64,000 nucleotides of DNA from NCBI GenBank assembly GCA_947034885.2, contig OZ019759.1, positions 10,976,501 through 11,040,500 on the forward strand, given 5' to 3'. The notes beneath the pieces are model-generated. The model was not told the origin of the DNA and searched no databases. It was given only the letters and a program-made list of their open reading frames with translations. This DNA is from Thuidium tamariscinum. Lineage: Eukaryota > Streptophyta > Bryopsida > Hypnales > Thuidiaceae. Of this stretch, positions 11,265-23,143 are shown piece by piece (the stretch's first letter is position 1; the number at the start of each line of letters is the position of its first letter). The position numbers were made by a program, and so were the translations under genes.

Positions 11265-12307
11265 TCAGTTGGAAGCACCTGCGGACGCATTCGTGGGATC
11301 CGAGGAAGGTTGCTCGTCCACTAACTCTGCAGTGATTACATCAACCATTTCGCCTTCAATGACCTCTGGGGAGGCTAATGGTTGTATTGATGCTGGGTCG
11401 ATGTCCATTCCGGCTGCCTCAGTTTCAGCTGCAGGAGGCGGTGGAGGAGCGTCCGGTGCAGGATCTGACGACGAAAGGGGTGGAGCCTCCGTAGTAGGTC
11501 CCCCTGAAACTGGCGGTGTATTGAGAAGACCCTGCAATGCCAGATTGGAAGGCTCTGTGTTCGCAAGACTAAGCCCAAGGTCACTCATTGACCCGAATCC
11601 TGAACCTTGAATCGCATTGGGCTACTACCTGCAACGGGGAAAATCCAGGATATAGGCCGAACACCTATCAGGTGGTTTACGACCGCTTGTTTGAAGACCT
11701 TGTTCTGTGCATCACTGTTAATCATGAAGGTCTTGATCTCGTCGAGCTGCTCGCTAGTTTGGACATACAACGCTAGATTTTGAGCTCGATCCTTCTTCCT
11801 GCTCTCCTTGATCCTCAGCAATTGGGTCTGGAGATCCTCCTCATCTTCATCGTCGTCGTCCCTTCTTCTCTTCTTCTGGGCTGCCCTAGGAACTAGTGTT
11901 GCAGCAACGAGCGTTTCTAGGGGTTGCCCTGAAGACGCAGATGAACCCCTGACACTCTGCGAGAGGTTTATCGGAGGTGTGCAATGTTTTTCGTTCAACA
12001 GAGTTGGATCAATGCCACGTGACTCTTCGTCCGAGCTTTCGTTGTCACTGGACAACTCCTCCACCTCTGTCACTACTTTCTTGGACCTCGATGAAGGTTT
12101 CTTCGGCAGGTCCCAGGCGTACTTCTTCCGCCTTGAGGATGAGGGCGTTGATCCTTCCAAAGGCTTGCACGGATGGAATTCTTCGTCCACGAAATATCCT
12201 TTCAAGAGGAAGTCATTCTTGTCAAGTGATTTGCCAAGCTCGACGACGTTAGTCCAGTCCTCCAACTCCTCAGATGCGCCAACGGCGAAGATGTTGTGGT
12301 TTGTCAT
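11265..12307 (-). pseudogene. Acidic, coiled-coil exon of accessory protein, copy B (frameshifted)
   Basis: The exon starts after the acceptor CATCTTACAG and begins MTNHNIFAVG. Copy C's exon begins MFGVHFYGF and shares the later KKMDKNDYMF / KSLDKNDFLL block. It contains acidic runs (SSDNESSDEESRG, DDDDEDEEDL) and a short charged helix (RIKESRKKDRAQNLAL). The open frame ends near 11585 and continues in another frame to 11265, so at least one frameshift is present. A candidate donor, GCAG-GTGCTT, lies near 11275. Probably nuclear, judging only by the acidic and basic blocks. Confidence 0.6.
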
Positions 12308-12394
12308 CTGTAAGATGACACGCCAACAAATGTAATTAGAAAAATGAAAAGATAAGAACTCAAAGAAAGTAGAGCTGTAAAAATAGTAAGACAT

Positions 12395-12472
12395 CTTAGG
12401 TCGACTTGACCTAAGTTGAGTACCCTAGCAGTCACAAATGGTAGTCGATCAGATAAGGTCGACTCGACCTAA
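12395..12472. repeat. Two TTAGGTCGA palindromes in intron 3, copy B
   Basis: Palindromes at 12395-12415 and 12454-12472 lie between the donor at 12484 (minus strand, ATG-GTAAG) and the acceptor at 12308. The intron is only about 176 bp, so palindromes make up a quarter of it. Copy C's equivalent intron also has two, at 54754 and 54834. Confidence 0.85.
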
Positions 12473-12483
12473 ATAGTTCTTAC

Positions 12484-13836
12484 CATGAGGGCACATGTAA
12501 GCTTGGAGCCAGCGAACAGTGTTAAAACATGCCTTGACCCCAGGGCAAATTTCCTCACTATTTCGAGGTAAAATTCCATCCGCAACTCCATGTTATGAAT
12601 CCGGTACGACGTCTCATTGTACAGTCTTGGCTTGTTGAAAACGTCGGTGTCGGGGGCTCGATACGCTGGTCATGGCAACATCCAGTCAATCCTCGATTTA
12701 TCCTAAAGGAACGTGAGGTAGACTTTCTCAAGAGCCTTGCTGTTACTTGCTGAATAGTCTCCCATCCTCTCGTTCTTCGCAGGATAGTAGTCAGAGTACT
12801 CGATGTGATACTCCTTCAGCGTGACGTTCTGGGTTATGAAGCTCACAACCTATGTCTGCTCGATGAAATCGCCACAAATGAAGAGCTAACTTGGAATATC
12901 CTCCAAGCTTGGTTTCTTCATCTCCTGAAACAACTTCATAACAGAGGCAAAGTATGGCTCTAATGGCGTGCACTTGCCCTTGTTCAAGACTACTGGAGTG
13001 TACCGAAAGTCTATCACCCCGAACTTCATGTTCTCAAGAGTATTCGGTCGACATGCTCCGACGAGCCAGTCATAGTTCTTGTCTTCAGAAGTGTTATACG
13101 CTCTGTAGTGTGCGGTTGACTGAGGTTTTACAAAATTGCTCCTCTGCTCCAAGAAGACCTTGAAGAACTCTGCCGCATAGGGTGACAAGTCCACTGCTGT
13201 TTTGTTCTTCGCCTTCGTCTGCTTCGTGTCCTTCCAGAAATCATCACATGGTTGCTTGAGCAGCACAGCCATGGTCGCGCTCGTAATGCTACGGCTGCTC
13301 TTGAATTCCCTCCATTTCAAGGGATTCAACTCATTGAGCGCATTGAGTAGACCAAGCGAAGGGTCGATGATGTGCAGCTCCCTCTTCACCAGGTACTTCC
13401 TCTTTCGACGCTCGACCCAGTCTTTCGTTGTATAGCAGCACTCTAGTACCGACCCGATCATCTTCACAGTCACCTTTGGGTATAATTTATTCTGCCTGTT
13501 TGGGTTGATGTGCAGAATGTGTTGGGCGAGCTTTTTGAAGTCGTCATAGGAGAGATTTTCTAGCCACTTAAAAAACTCATGAGTGAGGTTCCCACTCTCG
13601 GACTTCCACCCCGATTTCTCATTGAATTTCATCAGAGTGTCGGGGTCTAAGAGCTCCCCGTGCGCCGCGCTGGAAATCACCTCACTCCAAAGTTCGAAGA
13701 CATCGTCGGGGGCTGTGATGATTTTTAACTCGTTTGTAATTTTGAGGTTCTCTTCACTACTTTTCCCCCGTGACGATTTTTGAGATTTGACGACGTCAAG
13801 CATTGCGAAACGGATGTTCATTGCCTTGGTAAATTC
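12484..13836 (-). pseudogene. Conserved exon 3 of accessory protein, copy B (unknown domain)
   Basis: The exon runs from the acceptor TGTGCAG at 13837 to the donor GTAAG at 12483; its length is a multiple of three. It is collinear with copy C's 442-residue exon. Matches include NELKIIT against NEIQIIT, AQHILHINP against AQHLLAETP, YPKVTV, WVERRKRK and LRMEFYLEI. The frame is open from 13836 to 12886, then has several in-frame stops before the well-conserved NMELRMEFYLEI block. I do not recognise the domain. The strict conservation of WVERRKRK, which is strongly basic, suggests nucleic-acid contact or a nuclear signal; that is inference. Confidence 0.65.
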
Positions 13837-13875
13837 CTGCACACAATGGTTGCAAGTTCTATGAGTATGAGAACA

Positions 13876-13962
13876 TTTAGGTCGAACCAACCTAAACAGA
13901 CATGTTTACGGTATTATATTTAAAATGAAAACAGAGTCAATTTAGGTCAACGTGATCTAAAT
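13876..13962. repeat. Two palindromes in intron 2, copy B
   Basis: Diverged TTTAGGTCGAACCAACCTAA at about 13876-13896 and TTTAGGTCAACGTGATCTAA at about 13940-13962 lie in the 134-bp intron between exons 2 and 3. Copy C's equivalent intron has one, at 53232-53252. Retention at the same introns in both copies is notable given that the intron sequences otherwise do not align. Confidence 0.8.
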
Positions 13963-13970
13963 GTGGTTAC

Positions 13971-15409
13971 CTTAAATTTCTTTGCGTTCTTCTTGGCCTC
14001 AACATTGTGCCTTGCAATAGACAATGTCCCCACTGGAGCAGCATCCTTTGGGGTTTTTGGGCTTCCCATATTCACCCAGCAAGTTCTGGCACCCAAAATA
14101 TTTGTTGACCAAGAGGGCTTCAACGCAACAAAATGATTCACACGGTTGTAGTACGCCGAAATGGTCCTAAGTATTGCATTTTTATTGGACCACACAATGT
14201 AGCAATCCCACTCGCGGAAATGCTTGAGGATGCTCTCATCGACCTGCTTCTCTACCATCATCTTACTAGCCGAAACACTGTGCTGACTGTTCATAATGTA
14301 GAATTCACTTCGGCTAAGTCGTTCCCAGTCTTCCTCTGTAGGCTTAGTTGCCTCACCTTTAGGCATCACGCAAAGAGTCTGCTTCCTGGTCTTGTCCGGC
14401 ATTTGCATGAGGAAGTGAAACATGTCCTCAACGAGCTTGTCCTCATGGCTGCGAATATTAACATCAGTCGGTGCGGAAATGAGCTTGTCAATTGAAATTT
14501 TCTTCTTCACCTCGATGTCAAAGACATATGCGTTGCTACAATTCGCCCAATAATTCTTGTAGGCCTTGGTTGACTGTTGATAGTCAACTTCTTTCTTTGG
14601 ATCATGTGCGGTTGGGACCTGAGTTACAGCTGACGCATAACTGAGGTTTGGCTTCAGGGGACCAGCCTCGCCTTTCTCAGGAGTCTCTCTTGCTGAAGAG
14701 GAGGCAAGGTTTCTCCTTCGTGCTGCTGTAGGTGGTGTCCCCCCCCAGCTTTGGCCTTCTGGTCCCTCGACTCTGCTGGGTCCCGGGAGTCCTATGCGAA
14801 CTCTACCCCTCAATATGACTTGGCGGATCGTGGGACACCGACCGTCCAGCATTCTGTGTTTTTTTAAGGTCCAATTTCCCTTTTAGGACCGCCAAGTCTA
14901 CGAACAGCTGCCGCAGCCTGTTGCACAAATTCTTCCCTATTACCTACAATCCTTTCTTGGTCCTCCAGTAGCCACTGTCTACCTTCTTCTCCAGCTCTGG
15001 AATCTCACCGATGTACTTAGTATCCTCCAGACTTTCAATGAAATGGGTTATGTAGAATGGGATCTTTAGGGAGTCAATCACGAGAGTGAAATGGTACTGT
15101 TCTTCGGCTTTCTTGCCGATGATTGCTGTAACACAATGAATTTTAATCATAGTACCAAGGTCTGGAGAAACCATTTTAATTTTCTCCTCGTACGATACTG
15201 AATGAAAAATGTTCTGGTCTTTGTACTTTCTGCAGAAACAGTACATGTGCGTCATGGGGATCATTTTCAAACTCCAGCATTCAACGACGCTTGGGTCGAT
15301 GAGTTCCCAATACTCGCCTTCATTGTTGAAGTCATCACTGTCTTCATCATCTCCAATAATGTCAACTCTCTTGAAGAATTGTTCAAGTTTTGGAACGTAC
15401 TCTTCCATG
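13971..15409 (-). pseudogene. NSQHS-domain exon 2 of accessory protein, copy B
   Basis: The start codon at 15408 lies one base after the acceptor TTTTGCAG. The first 154 residues (MEEYVPKLEQFF...) are open to 14944. A shifted frame then continues to the donor AAG-GTAACC at 13970. The second part carries RKQTLCVMPKG, SEFYIMNSQHSVSAS and FREWDCYIVW. It is collinear with copy C's RQKVCLTPVN, GKFMIINGQHSITAS and LQEWDAFIVW. The (N/D)xQHxxxAS block resembles the core of ParB/DGQHR-type domains by eye, but this is unverified. The exon length is not a multiple of three, consistent with a frameshift around 14850-14940. Confidence 0.65.
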
Positions 15410-15443
15410 CTGCAAAAGAAGACAATGGAAGTGAGTTGTCTAG

Positions 15444-15837
15444 TTAGGTCGACTCGACCTAATTCAGTAGACCTTATCTAAGTCTGTATTTCACATACTT
15501 TTTCTCTCTAAGACATCTAAGTTAACAGTATATGATGGTTTAGGTCGACTCGACCTAACTGGCTTCAGCTTAATTTTCTTTCTGCCTTAAGACTGGTGTT
15601 TTTGAAGGAACTTAGTAGTGATCGTATTTTTAGACATTCTCTTAATAAGTACCCAACATCTACTGGTGATTTGGAATTGGCTTCTCTGATATATGCAATG
15701 TTGAATCATTTAGGTCAAATCGACCTAAATGAACCTTCTCTGATTATTATTTGTTAATTCATTGAATAATTTATTCGGAATTTCTTATCTATTTGTCTGC
15801 AATTTCAAGTTTGTTCGATTAGGTCGACCTGACCTAA
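15444..15837. repeat. Palindrome cluster in leader intron of copy B (TTAGGTCGACTCGACCTAA)
   Basis: Dyads lie at 15444-15462 and 15540-15558 (both perfect TTAGGTCGACTCGACCTAA), 15708-15730 and 15819-15837. Half-site-like words follow at about 15883-15915. All fall within about 500 bp upstream of the first coding exon, inside the predicted 5' leader intron (15410-17064). The core TCGA-C-TCGA is the one used by copies A and C, but the arms differ. Confidence 0.9.
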
Positions 15838-17064
15838 ACGACCTAGTGTACTGCTACATTTCTAGACTTTGCTTTTCAATGATAATCGACCTAAAGTGAC
15901 ATCGAGCTAAACTGCTATGACTGAAAATTCTCGGTTGCTCCAATTACATAAGGCAGCTTCTGTTTCAGTTGAAGGAATTACTTGATCCCAAAAGAAGACC
16001 GCCCACAAGTTCTACAGATTTTGCTTCAACACCTTGATAATGCACAATACAATAATGGTGTACATCAGTAAACCATTGAAATGCAAAAACAACGTAACAC
16101 TCAATCACTTACAGATTCATACTATAGGAGCAAGGGAATAGGCTCCTTTACTTTAACGAGACTCAAAATTCCACACTTTTAAGTGAATGGTTGCTGAAAT
16201 ATGAGTTCCTACTTTCAGGATTGCAGAAACAAGCAATGAATGCTATGCAAAATGCAGTCACCTTACCGATACTATCACAAGCCAATCAACTTCAACACAC
16301 CCTCACAAACACAACAATAAACCACATAATGATGCTTCAATCTAGATCTGAATTCAGAGCCATCACAAATCCTAAAATAGGATACTGAATCAACTACTCG
16401 ATTGCATTCCACATTGTGCACTGAAAGTGTCTTCACCTGTATGTTTGGTTGCTCTCTCAGCAGAAGACAATAACAATCTCCCGATCAATTAATCCTTGCG
16501 AGCTTCAGCTCTTATACTTGAACACACACACAACCAAAGCTATCATGGTTAACTTAGCTAAGAAACAAAGAAGAATTAATTCCATTTAGGGTACAATCAG
16601 GATAGAAAGCCGCTAATTCCAATTCCTATCAATCCAACAAGATTAACTAAAAATACCAACCTCAACACGCTGAATCACAGACCAAAACTTGCATCAAAAA
16701 ATACTAAACCCTAACGCACAAAAGCCACTCAGCAGTACAGAATGAATGTAACTACAAACTAACAAAAACCTCAAGTCCTCCACCATCAACGATTTTGTAA
16801 GCTTTCTAGAAGCAATTCACATTTGTATCTACTTCCATTAGATAAAGCAGACTAATTAAACACAACTAGTTTTCTTTAGTTTAATGTTGTATCTGTGAGA
16901 TCTAACAGCTACCTAAACACAACAGCATGAGGTTACAACAGCCAGATCTGAGCACACCCAAACCCTAAACCCACACCAACCGTAATTGCTACACATTAAT
17001 CAAAATGCATCAAAACAAAAAACTTCAAAACTCAGAGTTTGGAAAGAAGGGGGAGATCACATAC

Positions 17065-17290
17065 CACTAGCTTCAGCGGCAACGGAGGCAGCGACCACGG
17101 AGGCTGCGACGTCGACGCTCCGCACAGACTGGGGCCTTCGCTGATTCCCTTCACTCCCCGACTCAAAACTTCAAGAGCAAATGCAAAACCCACAAACCCA
17201 ACAATTTGAAGTACGAATCCCAGAGGCGCGGAGAGCAAACCACAAATCCCACAACATGTGATAACAAACAAGCTTGAACGCGCTACTCTC
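17065..17290 (-). promoter_or_regulatory. GC-rich noncoding leader exon and promoter area of accessory gene, copy B
   Basis: On the minus strand a GC-rich stretch ends in a good donor, AGTG-GTATGTG, at 17065/17064. The next acceptor is at 15410, giving a 1.65-kb intron. Copy C has the same arrangement, with a donor at 50496 and an acceptor at 51773. The stretch also holds an 88-residue open frame, which I take as chance. The transcription start is not determined. Confidence 0.5.
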
Positions 17291-17329
17291 ACATGCATTT
17301 AGGGCTGCAAATTGTTTCCCATCTGTGAG

Positions 17330-17510
17330 CGCCCTCCGAGACACGCCCAGACCTGCCTCACCTCCTGAGACCCGCCTCTACCTCCCGATACCCGCCCCCA
17401 CCTCGCGATACCTGCCTCCACCTCTTGATGCCCGCCCCCACTTCCCGATACCCGCCCTCTACCTCCGGATACCCGCTATTGACTTGCCAATACCCAGGCT
17501 CAAACGACCT
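17330..17510. repeat. Minisatellite, about 20-21 bp unit (CCTCCCGATACCCGCC)
   Basis: Roughly eight degenerate units of the CACCTCCCGATACCCGCCCC type lie directly upstream of the leader exon. It may be a promoter-proximal expansion. The run gives a chance open frame on the plus strand. Confidence 0.8.
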
Positions 17511-17639
17511 CCCAATACCCTCAATCTCCGTGTATTAGCCCCCCTCCCTCTCTCCAAAATATTAGAGGCCGTTGATTTCTTTCAGCTTTTAATTCCTCCC
17601 GAACAATTGGAAGCCATTGATCTTTTATTTTTTTAGTTC

Positions 17640-19060
17640 CTTCCCTTGCAAAAGTGTAGTGTCAAATCCTACATTCAAAGGTGGGCCCACATACTAGATT
17701 TATCACAAGGGAGAACACTGAAAGTTTTATTTTTTTATTTTTTTTATCTTTCAAATTTTGAATTGATATTCGTAATCAAAGACATCAAATTAGCGAAGAA
17801 GCATCAAAACAAACACAAATAACTATCACATATATGAACCTCAAAATTAATCTCTTTCAATCCTTGGTAAAACACGATTTATCCTACTAAGACCACCTAC
17901 GACTATAGGAATGAAATTGTGCTTTCCAAAATGCCTCATTCATCTCATGAAAAATGAAAAGCCATTGACCATCACCAAATTTGATTTAAGTTGTTCAAAT
18001 ACAAAAACAACTACAAATATCGTACCTCATATAAATGTGTAAAATAATTTGAATAGATAAATTTAAATGCTAATATAGATATACAAATATAAATATGAGA
18101 TATGGATTACAAATACATGATACAAATACAGAATATGGAATATGAGATAAATTGTCCTAAATTCGTTTTCAAATTAATTGGATTCTAAAAATTATAAAAA
18201 AACAGAAACGCGAAAGGGTAATCATGTAAAATTTTGTATTTCAAACCTCAAACTAGAAATTGAAATTAATTGTACAAATATTGTACCTCATATAAACCTG
18301 TAAGATAATTCGAATAGATAAAATTAAATGCTAATATGGATATACAAATATAAATATGGAATTATATAGATTACAAATACGTGTTACAAATACAAAATAT
18401 GGGATATGAGATGAATTGTCCTAAATTGATTGTCAAAGCAATTGGATTCTAAAAATTACAAAAAAACGGGAATGCGGGAAGGTAATGTAAAATTTTGTAT
18501 TTAAAACCTCAAACTAGAAATTGAAGTAAACTTTTTTTAATTTGATCGACGAAAAAGACACAAAATTGTTACTGAATGCATCATGTAGGCATTGTAATAA
18601 GTTACCCAAAATGTACTTCAAAATACTTCATTGAAATTGTCAATCAATTCATGGGAATAAAAAAAACCCGGATATTTTGTTAAAATGGCGGTATGCCACA
18701 AACTTGGCAATTTCAAGGTTTAGACCATGTGGTCTTCATTGTACACCTCTTCTAGATTTCTAGAATTTGAAGTCTCAAATCTATACCAATCCTAGAAATT
18801 GAATGGAAAAGTGGTGTAGCAATACCATCATTTTAACGAAATAGCTGTTAAAGTATGGTTCCTTGAAGTAATTATCAGAAGTGTATGGCCATTATTTTCC
18901 ATCATGTACCATGAAAGATTGAGGAACTTCATAGCCTAAGGTAGAAGTCATTTGAGTGCTTTGCAATAAAATAAAGTATAGAGAGTCCTATTTTATAATG
19001 AAATCATTCATCCCTCATGAACCTCTGCAATTTCGTGCATTTTCTTCTAGATTGCCTATT
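17640..19060. other. AT-rich noncoding stretch with a ~250-bp tandem duplication
   Basis: No gene is seen. Two copies of an AT-rich unit of about 250 bp lie at roughly 18025-18275 and 18276-18530. They share GTACCTCATATAAA, GCTAATATRGATATACAAAT, GAATTGTCCTAAATT-like and AAAATTTTGTATTT. Position and orientation put this inside copy B, between the leader exon and the satellite array. Confidence 0.6.
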
Positions 19061-20625
19061 AAATTGAAAATCAACTTGAAAGAGGGACCCAAAAAAATAT
19101 GGAGAAGTTAGAATGTCATAGAACATTCACAGTCTATGACAAATTCCCATTCCAAACATAAAATTGTCTACTTTTTGTTGAATTTCAAAAAATAGACTAC
19201 CCTGCCATTTCTTGCGTTAATTTTCGAATGGCCTATAGAATTGGAAATCAATATGAATGGAGAATAAAAAAAATATGAAGAATTTGAAATTTCATAGAGC
19301 ATTCATATTCTATGACAAATTTTCATTCCTAACTTAAAATTGTCTACCTTTTGTTGGATTTGAAAAAACAACTACCCAGCCCTTTTTTGGGTTTTTCTCT
19401 AAAATGGCTTAAACACTTGAAAATCAACATGAAGGGGGGACGAAAAAAACATGGGGAACTTGAAATACTATAGAACATTCATGTTCTATGAAAAATTTTC
19501 ATTTTAAATTCTAAACCCTAAACCATTTGTTGGATTTGGAAAAAAAAACTACCCTGCCATTTTTTGGGTTTCTTTTAAAAATGGCTTAAAGAGTTGAAAA
19601 TCAACGTGAAGAGGGGGACAAAAAGAATATGGGGAAGTTGGAATGTCATAGAACATTCATTTTCTATAACAAATTCCCATTCCAAACTTCAAATTGTCTA
19701 CCTTTTGTTGAATTTCAAAAAATGGACTACCCTTCTATTTTTTGGATTTTCCCTAAATGGTCTAAAGAGTTGGAAATCTACGTAAAGGGGGACAAAAAAA
19801 AATATGCGGAAGTTGGAATGTTATAGAACATTCATGTTCTATAACAAATTTCCATTCCAAACTTCAAATTCTCTACCTTTTGTTGGATTTGGAGAAAAGA
19901 ACTACCCGGCCATTTTCTAGTTTTTTAAAAAAATGGCTTAAAGAATTGAAAATGAACTTGAAGTTATGACAAAAAAATATATGGGGAATTTGGAATGTCA
20001 TAGAGCATTCATGTTCTATGACAAATTCCCATGACAAACTTAAAATTGTCTATTTTTTGTTGAATTTCAAAAAATAGACTACCGTGCCATTTCTTGGGTT
20101 TTTCTCTAAATCGCCTAAAGAATTAGAAATCAACGTAAAGGGTAGACAAGAAAAATATGGGGAAGTTTGAATGTCATAAAACATTCATATTCTATGATAA
20201 ATTTCCATTCCAAACTTCAAATTGTCCACCTCTTGTTAGATTGGGGAAAAAAACTACCCGACCATTTTCTGTTTTTTTTTAAAAACGGCTTAAAGAATTG
20301 GAAATGAACGTGAAGTGATGACAAAAAAAAATATGGGAAACTTGGAATGTCATAGATCATTCATGTTCTATGACAAATTTTCATTCTTAGCATGAAATTC
20401 TTTTTTTTTTTGTTTAATTTCAAACAATAGACTACCTTGTCATTTCTTGGGTTTATTTGTAAATGGCCAAAAGAATTGAAAATCAACGTAAAGGGTGGAC
20501 AAAAAAAAATGGGGAAGTTGGAATGACATAGAACATTCATATTCTATGAAAAATTTCCATTTCAAACTTCAAATTCTCTACTTTTTGTTGGATTTGGAGA
20601 AAAGAACTATCCAGCCATTTCTTGG
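19060..20625. repeat. Satellite-like array of copy B, about 175-bp monomers
   Basis: About nine monomers are spaced 172-179 bp apart, as judged by the recurring box CATAGAACATTCATGTTCTA near 19122, 19298, 19472, 19650, 19828, 20003, 20177, 20353 and 20527. The box is itself a dyad (TCATAGAACAT, TC, ATGTTCTATGA). Two alternating subtypes (TTTCAAAAAATAGACTAC and TTTGGAGAAAAGAACTAC) suggest a dimeric period of about 350 bp. The array ends abruptly at a CACTA-like terminus. Small open frames in it are not genes. Confidence 0.85.
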
Positions 20626-20700
20626 CACTATAAGAAAGCATCGTCATTTGTGATAGGTAGCAAAACAAGCGTCCTTCATTCTGAAAACATCCATCCATGT
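20626..20700 (+). mobile_element. CACTA-like left terminus interrupting the copy B array
   Basis: The sequence CACTATAAGAAAGCATCGTC begins exactly where the array stops. This is a typical CACTA start, but I could not find a matching right end, so the extent of the element is unknown. The TGG just before it would be the target duplication. Confidence 0.4.
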
Positions 20701-20839
20701 GAACAAAGGTGTCACCTAAAATCCCTTTTAACTAACACGCTGAAAACAAGGGTCAATTTCATGGAACAAGGCATCTCAGTGCCCTGTTCTGGTATTACAT
20801 CAGTCGGAGCACATGTGAGCCCCGTCATTGTCACTCAGG

Positions 20840-22450
20840 CCTCGGATTTTTCTTTTTTTCGCTTATTGCTTGAATTTAGGGTTATTATGGTTAAAAATCA
20901 ACTAAAAAGAGTGTTTGTAGTAGGATTGATACAATTCCCGGGGAGGATACGGAATTGGTTAGTATTACACCAGAGTACCTTAACGGACCCTTTTGAGCCA
21001 CGTTCTACATCTTATGAGGTGATTAGGCATAATATTACGCGATTACCAGGAGATAGCATGAACTAATAGTCGAAAGACGATTTAGTACAAAAGTGTCAAG
21101 ACAAGCCCTATCGGACTTTCGAGAAGAATCTTAGCGGAATTTGGCTAAGTGCAGGTCATGGGATTCCGGTAGTCACTCAAGAGCGTCATGGCGAAGCCAA
21201 TTCATGGAGATTCCCTCGTACGGGAATGATTCTTCCCCGGAGGAATTAATTCCGCCTTAGTACAATTTCTACTTTAATTAGACAGTGTATGTTTCTAGCA
21301 GAACTTTGCACTTGTCATTAGGGGGTTCTCTAGAAGATCCCCTAAAAGTTTCGTAGTTTTCTGGATTACAGAAATGACTCCATGGGAAGTCAACTGCTTT
21401 TACCGGCAATGGGAAATTCATAGAAAATTCCACGGTGATGGTAAAATCCCACTAAAAATTAGGATAGCATGTTTTAGCATAAATAAGCGTCCCGCCAAAT
21501 TTCAAGACATTGTGACAGCGGCAAGTACCAGAATCAACGGCGGCAATCACTTTCTAGGGTTTTACCAAAACTCTTGCGAGTTGACCGACGCACGGGGAGC
21601 ATACGGAGTCCGATTTGGGTCAACTTAGACTCTTTTCCAACATTCTTGGACCTTCCCGACAACCCGGGCTAGTCAAAACCTTTGGGAAAAATCAATTCCA
21701 AAAGATAGATTTTCCACCCTTTTTACCGGTTCATGAATGTTAGCTTTGGAGCGCATTTGGGCTTCGAGAGTAAGGGGTAGGGGTTCCCTTAGACTAATTT
21801 GGGTCTTCTGGAGCTAATGGCATTGTCCGTTTGGCGTTCGGACTATTTCTCCAAAAGATAGAGTAATCACAGCAGTAGTGTAGATTTTTAAAGGTTAAAG
21901 TTGACTTTTTAGATTACTTAGCAAGTAATTTGAGGGGGGAGGAGGCCTTGGAAATGTATAAAAGGCTTCCCCTTCCCCTCACTTCACACCATTAGCAACT
22001 CAATATGCATATACCACTTCAATACCATTGCAAACCTTAGTCATTATCAAATCATTCTACACTATTTTCAAATACCATTATCATCCTACAACCTTCTCAT
22101 TCTATTCTCTTAGTCTACACCAACTTACAAGTCTTGGATTTTTGGTGTACTCAAGGGTCAAGAGCTTCACCAACCTTGTTGGTACACTTCAAAGCCTTTC
22201 TATACTTGTGTTTTGAAGAGTATTTTGAACAACTTGTGGTGTTCGAAATTCATTAGTACATCATTGCTAACTTTTCTAAGTTCACGTGGAGTTTAGAGTC
22301 TTTTGCATTGTGATATCATAATTCTTTGTGACTAGTCTCTTCGGGCGGATTTACAACCTGGATTGGTTTATCAAAAATCCCCCTCGGGCCTAGCCATTGC
22401 ATTGTGATCCAAGTGTGGTTTTGGGTTCTATCTCAAAACTCCAAGGACTA
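20840..22450 (+). mobile_element. LTR-like fossil (possible Ty3/gypsy-type LTR)
   Basis: A TATA box (TGTATAAAAGG, about 21956-21966) is followed by a CTTCCCCTTCCCCTCACTTC leader, and preceded by a GC-richer stretch with the GACGCACGGGGAGCATACGGAGTCCGA type of sequence. Both are common in plant LTRs. No gag or pol frame, paired LTR or primer-binding site was recognised. It is a fragment or solo LTR at best, and its ends are not determined. Confidence 0.3.
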
Positions 22451-22689
22451 ATTTCTAGCCTGACCCTTGCGAAATTTTGACAGAATCCGAGGACAAATCC
22501 TCTAAGACGGCGAAGCTTTCGTCCTAGAGCTTGTTTTTTTTTGCAACACAACCTCAAAAGGTAAAGTTGTGAGAGAATTGAGCTATTTTCGCTTTGGTTT
22601 AAATTCATTCCAATTTGGATTTTGTTAAAGGGTCCCCAAAAGAGACCTTGTTAAAGTTGGCAAACCATCGCCAAAATATTAAAATTGTG

Positions 22690-22835
22690 TACACAGCAGC
22701 CAGGCCACTTCGGCAGCAGACCACCTCGGTAGCCCAGGCCACCTCTAGTAACAGGCCACTTCGGTAGCCCGGCCACCTCGGCAGTTCAGGCCACCTCGGC
22801 AGCCCAGGCCACCTCTGGCAGCATTTGGTTCTCAT
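22690..22835. repeat. Minisatellite, ~18-bp unit (GGCCACCTCGGCAGCCCA)
   Basis: Seven or so degenerate units of the GGCCACCTCGGYAGCCCA type occur in an otherwise AT-rich region. No gene can be assigned to the GC-rich open frames they create. Confidence 0.8.
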
Positions 22836-23143
22836 TAAACCCCAAGTGGCCAGACCCAAATTGGGTTCTGGACCCAAGGGAAAAAAGACAGGCAAGGACC
22901 ATACATGCCCATATCCGAATTTGGGGTAAGTTTGGGAAACTATTTTATGTTCTTTGAATTTTTGACAAAGGAGTGTGAGACAGGTTCTAGGTCCAGAAAG
23001 TTAGAATTATTTTAAAAAAACATACAAACCAAGAGAGGAGCCAGAGAGTCTCAGACCCAAGCCATTGCAAACGAGGATAGTATAAATTATAGTTTGATTT
23101 CAAAGAGAGGAAGCCTATTAGGCATTCCAATTACAAGCGGAAT

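Larger units (their letters stand above)
8416..20625 (-). mobile_element. Copy B of the large TIR transposon family, accessory-gene half
   Basis: The left terminus (8416-8439) reads AACGCAATATTCATTAAAAC, then GAGAG. It agrees with C's AAGGCCTTATTCGTTAAAAT at most positions. From it, reading right, come the Ser/Pro tail exon, the FCP1-like exon, the acidic exon, the large conserved exon and the NSQHS exon. All are on the minus strand and in the same order and spacing as in copy C. After these come a palindrome-rich intron, a GC-rich leader exon and a satellite array. The array stops at 20625, where a CACTA-like end begins. No transposase gene or right terminus is seen; these were lost or displaced. 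The bases before the terminus are CAAG. Confidence 0.75.

Noticed and set aside
20650-21066. 138-codon open frame next to a CACTA-like end
   Set aside because: No domain or splice support; it spans what looks like noncoding terminal and LTR-like sequence.
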